A stretch of DNA of 64,000 nt from Planctomycetota bacterium (GCA_016712565.1 JADJQU010000011.1:124001-188000); one strand, 5' to 3'; numbered from the stretch's first letter, positions 37,914 to 48,586 are shown. Notes: generated by a model not told the origin, from the sequence alone. Numbers and translations are program-made.

Positions 37914-40871
37914 GTGACCACCAAGAAGAAGCGCATCCACGAGCTTGCAAAGGACCTGGGACTGTCCGCCCAGGTGCTGGTGTCGAAGCTCCAGGCCCTG
38001 GGCTTCAGCGACGTCAAGGGACCCCAGTCGGCCCTCGACGAGTTCACGTTGTTGCGCGCCCAGGGGCAGTTGGAAGCCTACGGCCTCGTGGCCAAGCCGG
38101 CCGCGCCCGAGGAAGGTTCCTCGCTCCAGGCGGGCGGCCTGACGTTGCGCAAGAAGAAGAAGCGCACCTCGGTGGACGCCGTTCCCGGCGCCGACGAGGA
38201 CCAGGCGCCGGAGCCCGAGCCCGTCGCGGAGACTCCCGCGCCCGCGGCACCCGAGGCCCCCCGCCGGGCTGCCCCGGTGGCCCCGGCTGCCCAGGTCGCG
38301 CCGGCGGAGGCCCCCGCCGCCCCGGCCCGCGAGCCCGAGGCTCACCCGGCCCCCCTGCCCTCCGTCGCGCCCTCGCGGGTCGGCGAAGCGCCGCGGGCCG
38401 ACTACGGCACCGCACTGGAGGCCGAGGCCCCGGCGCAGGAACTCCTGCCCGAGGTCCAGTTCGCGCAGTCCGGCGGCCCCGTGGTCGAGTCCGAAGCCGA
38501 AGAGACCGCCGCAGGGACCGAAGAGGAAGAGGCCACGACCACGGTCGGCGCCACCGGTCCCTCGACGGACCGCGGCATGCTCTCGCCGGCGGCCCGCCCC
38601 AGCGCTCCGCGCGCGGACGCACCCGCCGCGGGCGGAACGATCGCGCCCGACTCCGTTGCGGCGAGCTCGGCCCCTGCCCAACCCGCGATCGCCGCCAGCG
38701 ACGCGGCCACGCCCACGCTGGCCGCCGTGAAGTCGCCCCAGGACGACCTGGTGAAGCCCGGTCTGCAACGTCGGCCCGGCAAGGTCGTCGGCTTCGTGGA
38801 CCTGTCCAAGGTCCAGGCCCAGGTCCGCCCCCAGGCCCAGGCGCGCAAGCTGCGCTCCAAGGACGACGTCGCGCCCAACGTGCAACCCACGTTCGGCAAC
38901 GACCGCAAGAAGGCCCTCGTTCGCGGCGACCATGCCCAGCGCGGCACGCTGACCGCGTCCCAGCTGCGCGAGAAGGAATCCTCGCGCTTCCTGCGCCGTC
39001 GCGGCGCCCCGGCCCCGGGCACGGCGGCCCCCCGCACGCCGGGCTCGGGCCAGAAGGTCGGCACCAGCGCGGGCGCTTCGCCCCTGGCCGGGAGCGAAGT
39101 GACCATCGCCGCCCCGGTGACGGTCAAGAAGCTCGCCGACGCCCTGTCGGTGAAGTCGAACCAGATCCTGGCCTACGCCATGCTCGAGCTGGGGCTCTCG
39201 GTCAACATCAACTCGGTGCTGGAGGAAGCCGCCGCCCAGCTCCTGGCCGAGAAGTTCGACGTGACGCTCAAGGTCTCGCAGACCCTGGAGGCCGAGCAGG
39301 CGCTCCTGGAGCGCATGGACCTGGCCCGCGGACGGGTCGACGACGCGGACCTGGTCCTGCGCCCCCCCACCATCGCCTTCCTGGGCCACGTGGACCACGG
39401 CAAGACCACGCTGCTGGACACGATCCGCAATTCGCGCGTCGCCAAGGGCGAAGCCGGCGGCATCACGCAGCACATCGGCGCCTACCAGGTCACGAGCAAG
39501 AAGGGCGCGAAGATCACGATCCTCGACACGCCGGGCCACGAGGCCTTCACGGCCATGCGCGCCCGCGGCGCCCAGGCGGTGGACATCGTGGTGCTCGTGG
39601 TCGCGGCCGACGACGGCGTGATGCCCAGCACCCTGGAAGCCATCGCCCACGCCAAGGCGGCCAAGACGCCGGTGGTGGTGGCCCTCAACAAGTGCGACAA
39701 GCCCGAGGCCAACCCCGGCCGCGTCAAGCAGCAGCTGGCGGGCCACGAGCTCCTGGCCGAGGACTACGGCGGCGAGGTCGGCATGGTCGAGGTCTCGGCC
39801 ACCAAGGCCACGGGCATCGAGGAACTGCTGGACCGCGTGGTGCTCGAGAGCGAGGTCCTCGACCTGAAGAGTCACGCCGCGGGCCCCGCCTCCGGCGTGG
39901 TGCTCGAGGCCGAAGTCCAGGAGGGCAAGGGCCGTGTGGCGTTCCTGCTGGTCAAGGAAGGCACGCTCAATCAGGGCGACGTGATCCTGGCCGGCGAGGG
40001 CTACGGCAAGGTGCGCTCGATCCACGACGATCGCGGCCGGGCCATCAAGACCGCCGGTCCGTCGATGCCGGTCGAGGTCTCGGGCCTGTCCGAATTGCCG
40101 GGCGTCGGCGACCAGTTCCACGTGGTCGAGAGCCTGGAGGACGCGCGCCTCGTGGCCGAGGAGCGCGCCCGCAAGAACCGCACGATGTCCCTGGCGGAGC
40201 GGCGCGCGGTCACGGCCGAGAGCCTGTCCCAGGCCCTCACGGCCCAGCACAAGAAGGCCATCAACGTCGTGCTCAAGGCCGACGTGCAGGGTTCCCTCGA
40301 GGCGCTCAAGCAGCAGATCGAGGGGCTCACCCACGCCGAGGTGGACGTGCGCCTCCTGCACTCCGCCCTGGGCACCGTCACCGAGAGCGACGTCAACCTG
40401 GCCGCCAGCGCGGGAGCGCTCGTGCTGGCCTTCCACGTGGGCGTCAACGAGAAGGCGCGCACCGCCGCCGAGCGTTCGGGCGTGGAGATCCGCCCCTACG
40501 AGGTGATCTACGAGATGCTGGACGACCTGCGCGGCCTGATGGAAGGCACGCTGGCGCCCGAGATCAGCGAGCAGATCCTCGGCCACGTCGAGGTCCGAGC
40601 GCTGTTCAAGTCGTCCAAGTTCGGCAACGTCGCCGGCTCGCACGTCATCGACGGCGCGGTCACCCGCGACAGCCGTGTGCGCGTGCTGCGCGGCAAGACC
40701 GTGATGTTCACGGGCACGATCGCCGGCCTGCGGCGCGAGAAGGAAGACGTGCGCGAGGTCCGCGAGGGCTTCGACTGCGGCGTGACGCTCAAGGATTTCG
40801 ACGGCTTCGAGGTGGGCGATGTGATCGAGGCCTTCAAGATGGTCACGACCAAGCGCCTGCTGAAGATCTGA
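37914..40871 (+). CDS. infB: Translation initiation factor IF-2
   Basis: 985 residues, GTG start. An IF2_N motif (RIHELAKDLGLSAQVLVSKL) is followed by a long Ala/Pro/Glu-rich linker (about 60-400). A second IF2_N-like domain precedes the GTPase: G1 GHVDHGKT (about 490), G2 GGITQHIGAY, G3 DTPGHEAF, G4 NKCDKP and G5 SATKATG. Domains II-IV end in EVGDVIEAFKMV. It is the GTP-dependent factor that places initiator tRNA on the ribosome. The segment between nusA and infB contains a GGGCCGG-CCA-GCCGGCCC-type hairpin. It is in the canonical nusA-infB-rbfA order. Confidence 0.98.
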   Translation: MTTKKKRIHELAKDLGLSAQVLVSKLQALGFSDVKGPQSALDEFTLLRAQGQLEAYGLVAKPAAPEEGSSLQAGGLTLRKKKKRTSVDAVPGADEDQAPEPEPVAETPAPAAPEAPRRAAPVAPAAQVAPAEAPAAPAREPEAHPAPLPSVAPSRVGEAPRADYGTALEAEAPAQELLPEVQFAQSGGPVVESEAEETAAGTEEEEATTTVGATGPSTDRGMLSPAARPSAPRADAPAAGGTIAPDSVAASSAPAQPAIAASDAATPTLAAVKSPQDDLVKPGLQRRPGKVVGFVDLSKVQAQVRPQAQARKLRSKDDVAPNVQPTFGNDRKKALVRGDHAQRGTLTASQLREKESSRFLRRRGAPAPGTAAPRTPGSGQKVGTSAGASPLAGSEVTIAAPVTVKKLADALSVKSNQILAYAMLELGLSVNINSVLEEAAAQLLAEKFDVTLKVSQTLEAEQALLERMDLARGRVDDADLVLRPPTIAFLGHVDHGKTTLLDTIRNSRVAKGEAGGITQHIGAYQVTSKKGAKITILDTPGHEAFTAMRARGAQAVDIVVLVVAADDGVMPSTLEAIAHAKAAKTPVVVALNKCDKPEANPGRVKQQLAGHELLAEDYGGEVGMVEVSATKATGIEELLDRVVLESEVLDLKSHAAGPASGVVLEAEVQEGKGRVAFLLVKEGTLNQGDVILAGEGYGKVRSIHDDRGRAIKTAGPSMPVEVSGLSELPGVGDQFHVVESLEDARLVAEERARKNRTMSLAERRAVTAESLSQALTAQHKKAINVVLKADVQGSLEALKQQIEGLTHAEVDVRLLHSALGTVTESDVNLAASAGALVLAFHVGVNEKARTAAERSGVEIRPYEVIYEMLDDLRGLMEGTLAPEISEQILGHVEVRALFKSSKFGNVAGSHVIDGAVTRDSRVRVLRGKTVMFTGTIAGLRREKEDVREVREGFDCGVTLKDFDGFEVGDVIEAFKMVTTKRLLKI

Positions 40872-40928
40872 CGCCCCGGCGGCGGTTCTCGGGCCCGGCC
40901 CGACCGCCGCCCCGTCCAGCGCAGTTCC

Positions 40929-41461
40929 ATGGCCAACCCGAGGACCATCGCCAAGCTCGAGGCGCGCATCCACGAGCGCGTGGCCTACTGCCTGGACTTC
41001 GAGATCTCCGACCGCGCGCGGGCATGATCACGGTCACCGGGGTGAAGCTCTCCACGGACCTGAGCTTCGCCGACGTGCGCTACACCGTGCTGGGCGGGAC
41101 GGCCGATCGCAACAAGGCCGAGCACATGCTGCAGTCGGCGCGCGGCTTCATCCAACGCCAATTGGGGCGCGTGCTCAGCATGCGCCGCACGCCGGCGCTG
41201 CGCTTCCACTACGACGAATCCCTGGAGGAGGCCCAGCGCATCGATCGCCTGATCGCCGGCGCCCTGGAGCGCGACCGCCAGATCCACTCCTCGGGGACGG
41301 CCCCTGTCGGGGAGGATCCGGACCTCCACACGCCGCGGGACGCTGAGGAGCCCGAGGACGAGCTGGAGCCCGGGGACGACGAGTTCGCGGGCGAAGACGA
41401 CGCCTCCCTCTCCGACGAACCGGAAGAAGGCGGCCGCGCCCCGTCGCCGGAACCGCGCTAG
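40929..41461 (+). CDS. rbfA: Ribosome-binding factor A, frameshifted in this sequence
   Basis: The given frame from ATG 40929 reads MANPRTIAKLEARIHERVAYC..FEISD and then hits TGA after RARA. The downstream frame continues as GMITVTGVKLSTDLSFADVRYTVLGG and DRLIAGALERDR, a clear RbfA KH-like domain. Adding one C after GAC (41010-41012) gives D-P-R-A-G-M, the expected family sequence, and one frame of 177 residues. The protein matures 16S rRNA on 30S subunits. An acidic tail (EDEL, DDEFAGEDD) is added at the end. The TAG stop is the border of a miniature element. truB, which often follows rbfA, is absent here. Confidence 0.88.
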
Positions 41462-41635
41462 CAGCCCGTTGAAGAAGTCCCTACTGCGGCTTCGCGCGCG
41501 GTCGCGCTGCTGCGTCGGGCTAGTCGGGCCGTGCTCAGCGGCCAGGAAGGCCGCCTCTGCCGTCCCTTCGTCGCCCTCCTTGCGTCGCGACCGCGTGCTT
41601 CCCCTCGCTACGGGACTTCTTCAACGGACTGCTAG
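41458..41635. mobile_element. Miniature inverted-repeat element 3 (IS630/mariner-like MITE)
   Basis: 178 bp with 24-bp terminal inverted repeats (41458-41481, 41612-41635) that differ at a single position. The left end begins CTAGCAGCCCGTTGAAGAAG, and CTAG stands at both ends. The interior (no gene) is G/C-rich and does not share the core of elements 1 and 2, so it belongs to a second family or has diverged. The left CTAG contains the TAG stop of rbfA. The near-perfect repeats suggest recent insertion. No transposase lies nearby. Confidence 0.83.
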
Positions 41636-41689
41636 CCCCTGGACCCGGCGCGCTCCCCGGAGCCGGAGTGCGCGGACGGGCGATTCGAA

Positions 41690-42958
41690 TCAGCCGACGA
41701 CGGGCGCGTCGTTGTGGGCCGCTTCGGCCAGGGCCAGGATGCGTTCGCGCTGTTCGGGCTGGGGCGCGAGGTAGCTGAGCGCCGGCAGCGCGGCCATGCC
41801 GGCCCAGAAGCGCCGGTCCCCCATCGACAGGGCCAGATCCAGGTGATGGGCCAGGTGGGCCAGGGCCGCCGAGCGCGTGAAGTTCTCGTTGGTCTCCCAG
41901 GCATGGTGGCAACCCGCCACGGCCACGAATTCGGCGGGCAGGCGCCACTTGCGCGCCATGGCCGCGCCGGCCTCCTGGTGGTAGGCCTGGAACACGCGCC
42001 CCACCAGGGCCGCGGTGCAGTCGCGGGGGTCCTTGATCTCGCGCGAGAGCATCGCCAGCAGGGCGATCTTGCCGATGTCGTGCAGCAGCCCCAAGAGGAA
42101 GGCCTTCTCCGGGTCGAAGCCCACCACCGGGGCGATGGCGCGCGCCACGGTGGCCACCGAGTGGGCCTGGCGCCAGACGTCCTCGGCGTAGTCCGACAGC
42201 GTGCCCGAGCGCAGGATCGTCCCGCGCATGGAGACGGAGAAGATCATCGACCGCAGGGAGCGCAGCCCGATGCGCACGATGGCCGCGTGCAGCGTGTCCA
42301 CGGGCTCCTCGCTGGCGTACAGCACCGAGTTCGCCGTGCGCAGCAGTTCGCTCGAGAGCACGGGGTCGGCCGAGATGCGCGAGACGAGTTCCTGGAACTC
42401 GACGCCCGGGTTGTTGGCCAGGTCGATCACCGCCATGCTGGTGGAGGGCAGCGTGGGCAGGTCCAGTCGTCCGCGTTCGATGCGTCGGGCGATGGCCCAG
42501 AGGATTTCCTCCTCGGGGCCCTCGAGGATCACCGTCATGGCCTCCTCGTGGTCGAAGCGCGAGATGCCGCCGCGTTTGGGCAGCGCCGCCCCGATGACGG
42601 AGGCCGGTGCCGCCCCATGGCTCGGCGCGGAGGGTGCGGCGTGTTGGGCGAGGAAGTCCTCGCGTTCCTGGCGCAGCACGGCACCCGGCTCCTCGTCGGC
42701 GGCGCGGGCAGCGGAGTCCAAGGACTCCCGGTGCTCCTGCGCTGCGGGCTCCGCGGCGAGAGCACCTTCCCCGTCCCCGAACCGGTCTTCGGGCTCGGGC
42801 TCGGGCCCCGGCTCGGAATCGGAGCGCAGGATCGGCGACGGGCCCGCGGCCCGCGCGGGACGCCCGCGGGAACCCTGCCCGCGCCTGGGGGCCGTCCGCG
42901 GACGGTCCTCGCGGGGGACCAGGCCCAGCCAGGCGGCGACTCCGGACCAGAACGACAT
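41690..42958 (-). CDS. HDOD-domain signalling protein
   Basis: 422 residues. The N-terminal 130 residues are a low-complexity Pro/Glu/Arg/Ala linker after a short hydrophobic start (MSFWSGVAAWLGLV). The HDOD domain follows (about 160-400): LPTLPSTSMAVIDLANNPGVEFQELVSRISADPVLSSELLRTANS, then an intact-looking HD pair in LLHDIGKIALLAML (about 287). HDOD proteins are regulators related to HD hydrolases, usually without proven catalysis. It is convergent to rbfA and in the same orientation as cysS. The GEEEI-type segment (ILEGPEEEILWAIARRIERG) just before the domain is unassigned. Confidence 0.9.
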   Translation of the reverse strand: MSFWSGVAAWLGLVPREDRPRTAPRRGQGSRGRPARAAGPSPILRSDSEPGPEPEPEDRFGDGEGALAAEPAAQEHRESLDSAARAADEEPGAVLRQEREDFLAQHAAPSAPSHGAAPASVIGAALPKRGGISRFDHEEAMTVILEGPEEEILWAIARRIERGRLDLPTLPSTSMAVIDLANNPGVEFQELVSRISADPVLSSELLRTANSVLYASEEPVDTLHAAIVRIGLRSLRSMIFSVSMRGTILRSGTLSDYAEDVWRQAHSVATVARAIAPVVGFDPEKAFLLGLLHDIGKIALLAMLSREIKDPRDCTAALVGRVFQAYHQEAGAAMARKWRLPAEFVAVAGCHHAWETNENFTRSAALAHLAHHLDLALSMGDRRFWAGMAALPALSYLAPQPEQRERILALAEAAHNDAPVVG

Positions 42959-43194
42959 GCCGCGGTTATCGTCGCGCCTCGCCGGGGGCCTGAGCCCTGC
43001 GGGCCAAGCCGGCGGGGCCGGTCCGGGCCCGGGACCCGGAGCGCCCGGGGGGCCGCCCTGTGCCGCCCCGGGGCCCGCTGGGCGCCGCCGATCCGGGCCG
43101 CCCGCCGAGGGCCGCACGCCGAGGGAGGCCCGCGGGGTCCGCCCCTGGGCCCCTTCGAGCCCCGCTCGCTGCCAAGAGCCGGCGTCCCTGGGGC

Positions 43195-44628
43195 CTACTT
43201 GCGGCGCCAGAGGACGCCCTGGGGCGTGTCCTCGAGCACGATTCCCTCGGCGAGGAGCTCGTCGCGGATCTGATCGGAGAGCTTGAAGTCGCGGCGCTTG
43301 CGCGCGGCCTGACGCTCGGCGATGCGCCCCTGCACGCGCTGGTCCAGATCGGCGGGCGCCTCCTCGAGCACGCCCAGCACGCGATCCGCCTCGCGCACGA
43401 AGGCCAGCGCGTCCACGGCGCCGGCCCGGGAGAAGCGGCCTTCCAGGACCGCCGTGCGCAGCAGGAACAGCGCCGGCAGGGCCTGGGCCACGTTGAGGTC
43501 GTCGTCGAGGCCCGCGGCGAACGCGGCCCGGGCGCCGCGCACGAGTTCCAGGCCCCCATCGGTGCCTGCGGCCGCCTCCCCCTCGGCCTGCTCGGCCTTG
43601 GCGATGCGCGTGAGCCGCAGGGTCATGTCGTCCAGGGAGGCGAGCGCGCTGGCCGCGTCCTTCTGACCCTCCCAGGTGTAGTTCAGCGGCTGGCGGTAGT
43701 GGCCCCGCAGCAGGGCGAAGCGCAGCGCCCGGGTGCTGAATCCGCGAGCCTGAACGTCGTCCACGGTGTAGGTGTTGCCCAGGCTCTTCGACATCTTCCC
43801 GCCGTCCACCTGCAGGAACTTGGAGTGCATCCAATAGGTCGCGAAGCTCTCGCCCGTGAAGGACTCGGTCTGGGCGATCTCGCACTCGTGATGCGGAAAG
43901 ACGTTGTCCTCGCCGCCGGTGTGGATGTCGATCCGATCGCCGAGGTGCTTGCGCGCCATGGCCGAGCACTCGATGTGCCAGCCCGGAAACCCGTGGGGGC
44001 CGAAGCGCGTGGCCCACTTCATCACGTGCTGGGGATCGCTCTTCCACAGGGCGAAGTCGGCCGGATCGCGCTTCTCCTCGCGCACCGCCACCCGCGCCCC
44101 CGCTTCGGTCTCGTCGACGCGGTTGCCGGACAGGCGGCCGTAGCGAGGAAACGTGCGCACCTCGAAGTACACGTTGCCGTCGGCCTGATAGGCGTGCCCC
44201 TTGGCGATCAACCCCTCGATGATCTCGACCATCTCGGGGATGTGGTCGGAGGCCCGAGGGTAAACCATCGCCGGCTGGATGCCGAGGCGCCGCAGGTCCT
44301 GGAGGAACAGCCCCGCGTAGTGCTCGGCGATCTTCCAGGGATCGCGGCCCTCCTTGCGGGCGGCCGCTTCCATACGGTCGGTGCCGTCGCCGCCCACGTC
44401 GTCGGTCAGGTGGCCCACGTCGGTGATGTTCATCACCTGCAGGACCCTGTAGCCGGAATGCTCCAGCCAGCGGCGCAGCAAATCCGCGAACAAGAAGGCA
44501 CGAAAGTTCCCGATGTGGGCTCGGCTGTAGACGGTCGGGCCGCAGTTGTACATGCGCACCACGCCGGGCTCGAGCGAACGGAAGGGCTCCTTGCGCCTGG
44601 TGAGCGAGTTGAAAACCTCGAAGGCCAT
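43195..44628 (-). CDS. cysS: Cysteinyl-tRNA synthetase
   Basis: 477 residues, class I synthetase charging tRNA-Cys. The zinc/cysteine-binding Cys29 is followed by GPTVYSRAHIGN with HIGN at 38-41. Further zinc ligands lie in GWHIECSAM and HHECEIA, and KMSKSLGN is near 276. The C-terminal DALR-like anticodon-binding part ends in QGVLWRRK. The length matches the family. The ATG at 44628 agrees with the conserved MAFEVFNSLT start. It diverges from the kinase gene at 44753. Confidence 0.97.
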   Translation of the reverse strand: MAFEVFNSLTRRKEPFRSLEPGVVRMYNCGPTVYSRAHIGNFRAFLFADLLRRWLEHSGYRVLQVMNITDVGHLTDDVGGDGTDRMEAAARKEGRDPWKIAEHYAGLFLQDLRRLGIQPAMVYPRASDHIPEMVEIIEGLIAKGHAYQADGNVYFEVRTFPRYGRLSGNRVDETEAGARVAVREEKRDPADFALWKSDPQHVMKWATRFGPHGFPGWHIECSAMARKHLGDRIDIHTGGEDNVFPHHECEIAQTESFTGESFATYWMHSKFLQVDGGKMSKSLGNTYTVDDVQARGFSTRALRFALLRGHYRQPLNYTWEGQKDAASALASLDDMTLRLTRIAKAEQAEGEAAAGTDGGLELVRGARAAFAAGLDDDLNVAQALPALFLLRTAVLEGRFSRAGAVDALAFVREADRVLGVLEEAPADLDQRVQGRIAERQAARKRRDFKLSDQIRDELLAEGIVLEDTPQGVLWRRK

Positions 44629-44752
44629 CGCGAAGATTCTAATCTCGCGGAGCGGAGGTTCACGCATTCGTTGCCGGCGCCCGTGAGCTTCCGCCGCGGG
44701 CCCGTGGTATCTTCCGCGACGGATCACCAGCACCCGCTTCCGTCCACAGACC

Positions 44753-47700
44753 GTGTCCCTCCAACCGACCGATCCCCCCCTGCTCGAGCTCGCGGGCGAG
44801 ATCGGCCGAGGCGCCACGGGCAGGGTCTGGCGCGCGCGGCTCCTGGCCCCCATCGGCGGCCTGGAAGCCGGCGCCGAGGTGGCCTTGAAGCGCCTCCATC
44901 CCGAACTCCATGGCAATGAGCCGGCCAGGGCGGCCTTCGAGACCGAATGCCGTGCCACCGCCAGCGTGCGCCACCCGGGCCTGGTCCGGCTCGTGCAGTC
45001 CGGGGTCGACGCCACCGGCCCCTACCTGATCACGGAGTACGTTCCAGGATCGACCCTGGAACGCGTGCTGGCCGAACAGGGACCGCTCTCGGAGCCCCTG
45101 CTGCGCTCCGTGGCCATGCAGCTGGCCGGCGGCCTCGCGGCCCTGCACGAGCAGGGCTGGCTCCACGGCGACGTGAAGCTGGAGAACATGCGCATCGACA
45201 GCCGCGGCCGAGCCGTGCTGTTGGACCTCGGGTTCGCGCGACGCATCCGGCGCGACCCCGCGGAGGCGGAGCACCCGAGCCGGTCCGGCGACGCGGTCGG
45301 CTCCGGCGAGGAAGGCCCCGACCTCGGCCCCGGCACGGGAACCGAGCCGGGCGCCGGCCCCGGCAGCTCCATCGAGCTCGCCCAGGCGGGAGAATTCAAT
45401 CCCGGCAGTCTGGCCTACCTGGCGCCCGAGCGCGCCCGGGGCGAACGCGGGGACGAGCGCAGCGACGTGTTCTCCCTGGGCGTCGCGCTGTACGAGCTCG
45501 CCACGGGAGCCCACCCCTTCGCCGCCGACTTCGCCGTGGAGACGCCCTTCGGCGAGCGTCCGACCTCCAGCGTGCACCCCATGGTGCGCTCCTGGGCGCG
45601 GACGATGCCGACCGCCTGATCGCGGCCCTGGCAAGCGCGCGCTACCGCCCGGCCTCGGCCCTCGTGCCCCAGCTGTCGCCCTTCCTCGACCACCTGCTGG
45701 CGGAGGCCCTGCGCCGCGATCCGCGGCGGCGGACGCCGGCCCGGGAACTGGCCCGACGGCTGCTCGAGCAGGAATCCGGCTCCTGGTGGAGGGCCCAAAT
45801 CGACGAACGGAACCTGCAAGGCGCCCCGGCCATGGCCGAGCGCTCCGGCGGGCACCTGACGCCGCTGGTGGGCCGCGACCGCGAGTTGGCGGAAATTGAG
45901 CGCGCCTATCGTCGCGCCGTGGGACTCGCCCCGGACTCCGCCGACCTCCCGCCCGGCGCGGGAACAGAGGCGCTTCCGGATTCCCCCGCCCCGGGGACGG
46001 CCGCGCCGGAGCCCGCCCGCGGGGGAGCCCTGTGGCTCGTGGGCCCCGTCGGCAGCGGCAAGTCGCGCCTGATGCGCGCCTTCGCGGAGCACGCCCGGCG
46101 CAGCGCCGAGCCGCCCCTGTATCTCTACGGCCGCTCCGCGCCCCAGGAGGAGGACCGGCCCTGCGGTCCGGTGCTGCGCCTGATGTTGCGCTGGCTCCGC
46201 CTGCCGCCCCAGACCACCCATCTGGGCCCCCGCGAGCAGGCCGCCCTCGAGCGCGTCGCCCCGCCCAAGGAGGCACTGACCCTGGCCCGGGCCCTCGACC
46301 AGCGCGCCAGCGGCGAGAGCGAAGCCGCCCTGGTGCCGGCCCTGGCGCGTTGGCTGATCCTGCTCTCGCGCCGCTCGCCGGTGGTGGTGTTCCTCGACGA
46401 CGTCAACTTCGCCGACGACGGAACCCTGGGGGTGCTGCTGCGGGTGGCCGAGGAGCTCTCGGGAAAGCCGTTGTTCCTCGTGCTGGGCAGCCGCCTGCAC
46501 GACGGCGAATCCAACGCGCGGCTCCTGGGCCAACTGGAACGCGCCCTGGAATCACGGGCCCTGGCCTCGCGGGTCGAGCTCGGCCCCCTCGACGAGGAGG
46601 CGGTGCTCGAGCTGGTCACGCGCCTGTTCCACCATTCGGCGCCCCGGCTGCGGATCGCCCAGGTGCTCTATCAGCGCAGCCGCGGCAACCCGGGCATGAT
46701 CGGCGAGATCGTGCGCGGTCTCTTGCAGCGCGGCGAGGCGCACGCCTACCGACCCGCGGGCGCCGCGGGCTCCGGGCCGGGAAGCAGCCGGCCCGCGGAT
46801 TTCGGGCTGGGGATGGAGGACGCGGGCCTGGTGCTCTCGATTTCACCCGAGCGACTTCCGCTGCCGGAGTCCCTCTCGACCCTGATCCACGGGCGCTACC
46901 GCAAGTTGCCGCCCCTGGAGCGGCGCTGGCTGAGGCGCCTGTCCATTGTCGGCGGACGCATCAGCACGAGCTTCCTCCTGGCCGCTTTCCAGCCCGTGGG
47001 TGAAGCGGAGCTCTTGCTGGTCCTGGAGCGCATGGTGCGCGATGGTTGGCTCGTGCCCGCCGGCGACCGCTTCCGTTTCGCGCGGCCGGCCCTGCGGGAG
47101 GCCGTCTACCGCGCCATCCCCGAGGACAGTCGCGCGCGGCTCCACGCCCAAGCCGCGCGGGCCCTGGCCCCGCAGCGCGGTCAGAGCCTGAGCATCGCCG
47201 ATGCGTACCAGCGGGCCTTCCACCTGCGCGCGGCGGGCGACGCTCCGGCTCTGCTCCGGGTGCTGCGGCCGCTGCTCAAGGCCATGGTGAAGCGCGGCCA
47301 GACCCAGCGCGTGCATGCCATTGCCCGCTGGGGCGTCGAGGCCCTGGACACCCTCGGGCGCACCAAGGCGCGCGAGATCATGCGCATCGAGTTCCTGGAG
47401 GCCGCCGCCGACGCCGCCGACCGCCTGGGATACCGCGGCGAGCAGCGAGCCTGGCTCGACCAGCTCTCCGATCTGGAGCTGTCGCCGGAAACCGACGCCG
47501 CCTCCCTGGCGCGGGTCTACCTGCTGCACGGACGCCATGCGGTGTCCACCGGCCAGTACGGCCTGGCGCGGGGCTTCCTGAAGAACGCCGTGGACCTGGG
47601 CCTGCGCGCGGGCGCCATGGATGTGCTGGTCAGCGAGGCCGAGCGGCGGCTGTCGGCCGTGCAGGCCCACGTGGGCGAGCTGGAAGGCGCCCGCGAGCTG

Positions 47701-48573
47701 GCGAAGCGCGCCCTGGAGCGGGCGGTGCACGATCCCCAGCGGGCGGTGACCCACCTGCAGCTGGGCGTGATCGACCTCCTGGAAGACGAGCTCGAATCGG
47801 CCCTGCGGCAGGTGGATCGGGCCCTGTCCCTGCTGCGCAACTCCCGCGGCTGGAACTTGCCCGGAGTCCTCGCCGCGGCCCACATGCTGCGGGGCCGCGT
47901 CTATCGGCTCCTGGGCCGGCCCGCCCGGGCCCTGGGCGCCATGCAGCACGCGGTGCGGCTGGCGCGGCAGGCGGCCGAGCGCCGCCTGGAGATGGAAGCC
48001 ACCGCACGGTTGGGCGGACTGCTCTTGGACATCGACCGCGCCGAGGACGCGGAGGCCAAGCTGCGCGACGCGCTCCTGATCGCCAACGAGACCGAGGATC
48101 GACGGGGCCAGACCCTGGCGGGCCTGTGGCTCGGCATCCTGCTCTGGGAGCACGACGACCCCGAAGCCCCGCGGCTCCTGGCCCGCGTGGGCCCCCTGGC
48201 CAACGAGATGGGCCTCTCCCGCGCCGAGGCCCTGTGCCTCGCGATCCAGGCGCGCATTTCCCGGGCCCGGGGCGATTTCGAGGCCGCCCTCCAGGATTCC
48301 CTGCGGGCCAGCGAGTTGCTGGAGCGCCACGGCGCGGAAATGGCCGACCGCATCGTGATTACGGGTACGCGCGCCCTGATCCTGCACACCGTGGGCGAGC
48401 ACGACGCGGGCGCGCGGCTGGTCAAGGACCTGCGCCGGCGCCTGCGGCGGGAGTCCGAACGCGTCCAGAACCCGGAGCTGCGCGCCAGCCACATCGACGT
48501 CTCGCGCCGCCTCTTGGACGCGGTCCTGTCTCCCGAGGGTCCGATCTACCCGCGGCTGATGCTGCCGGCTTGA
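44753..48573 (+). CDS. Ser/Thr kinase - AAA ATPase - TPR regulator, frameshifted
   Basis: About 1273 residues in two frames. Kinase: GRGATGRVW (18-25), Lys46 in VALKRL, HGDVKLEN (138-145, HGD in place of HRD), DLG 158-160 in place of DFG, and LAPERA near 224. The Asp and Asn residues needed for catalysis are present. A 60-residue Gly/Pro-rich insert lies in the activation segment. The first frame ends at 45619, but kinase-like sequence continues in the other frame as DDADRLIAALASARYRPAS. One missing base (probably a G at 45600) explains it. An AAA/STAND-type ATPase follows (GPVGSGKS about 430; VVVFLDDVNFAD), then TPR-like helices to the stop. The design recalls PknK-type signalling kinases. 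The start is GTG 44753. Confidence 0.85.
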
Positions 48574-48586
48574 GTTCCCGCGGGGG

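Noticed and set aside
41670..41700. GATTCGAATC resembling a tRNA T-loop
   Set aside because: No acceptor or anticodon arms can be built around it; it is between element 3 and the HDOD gene.
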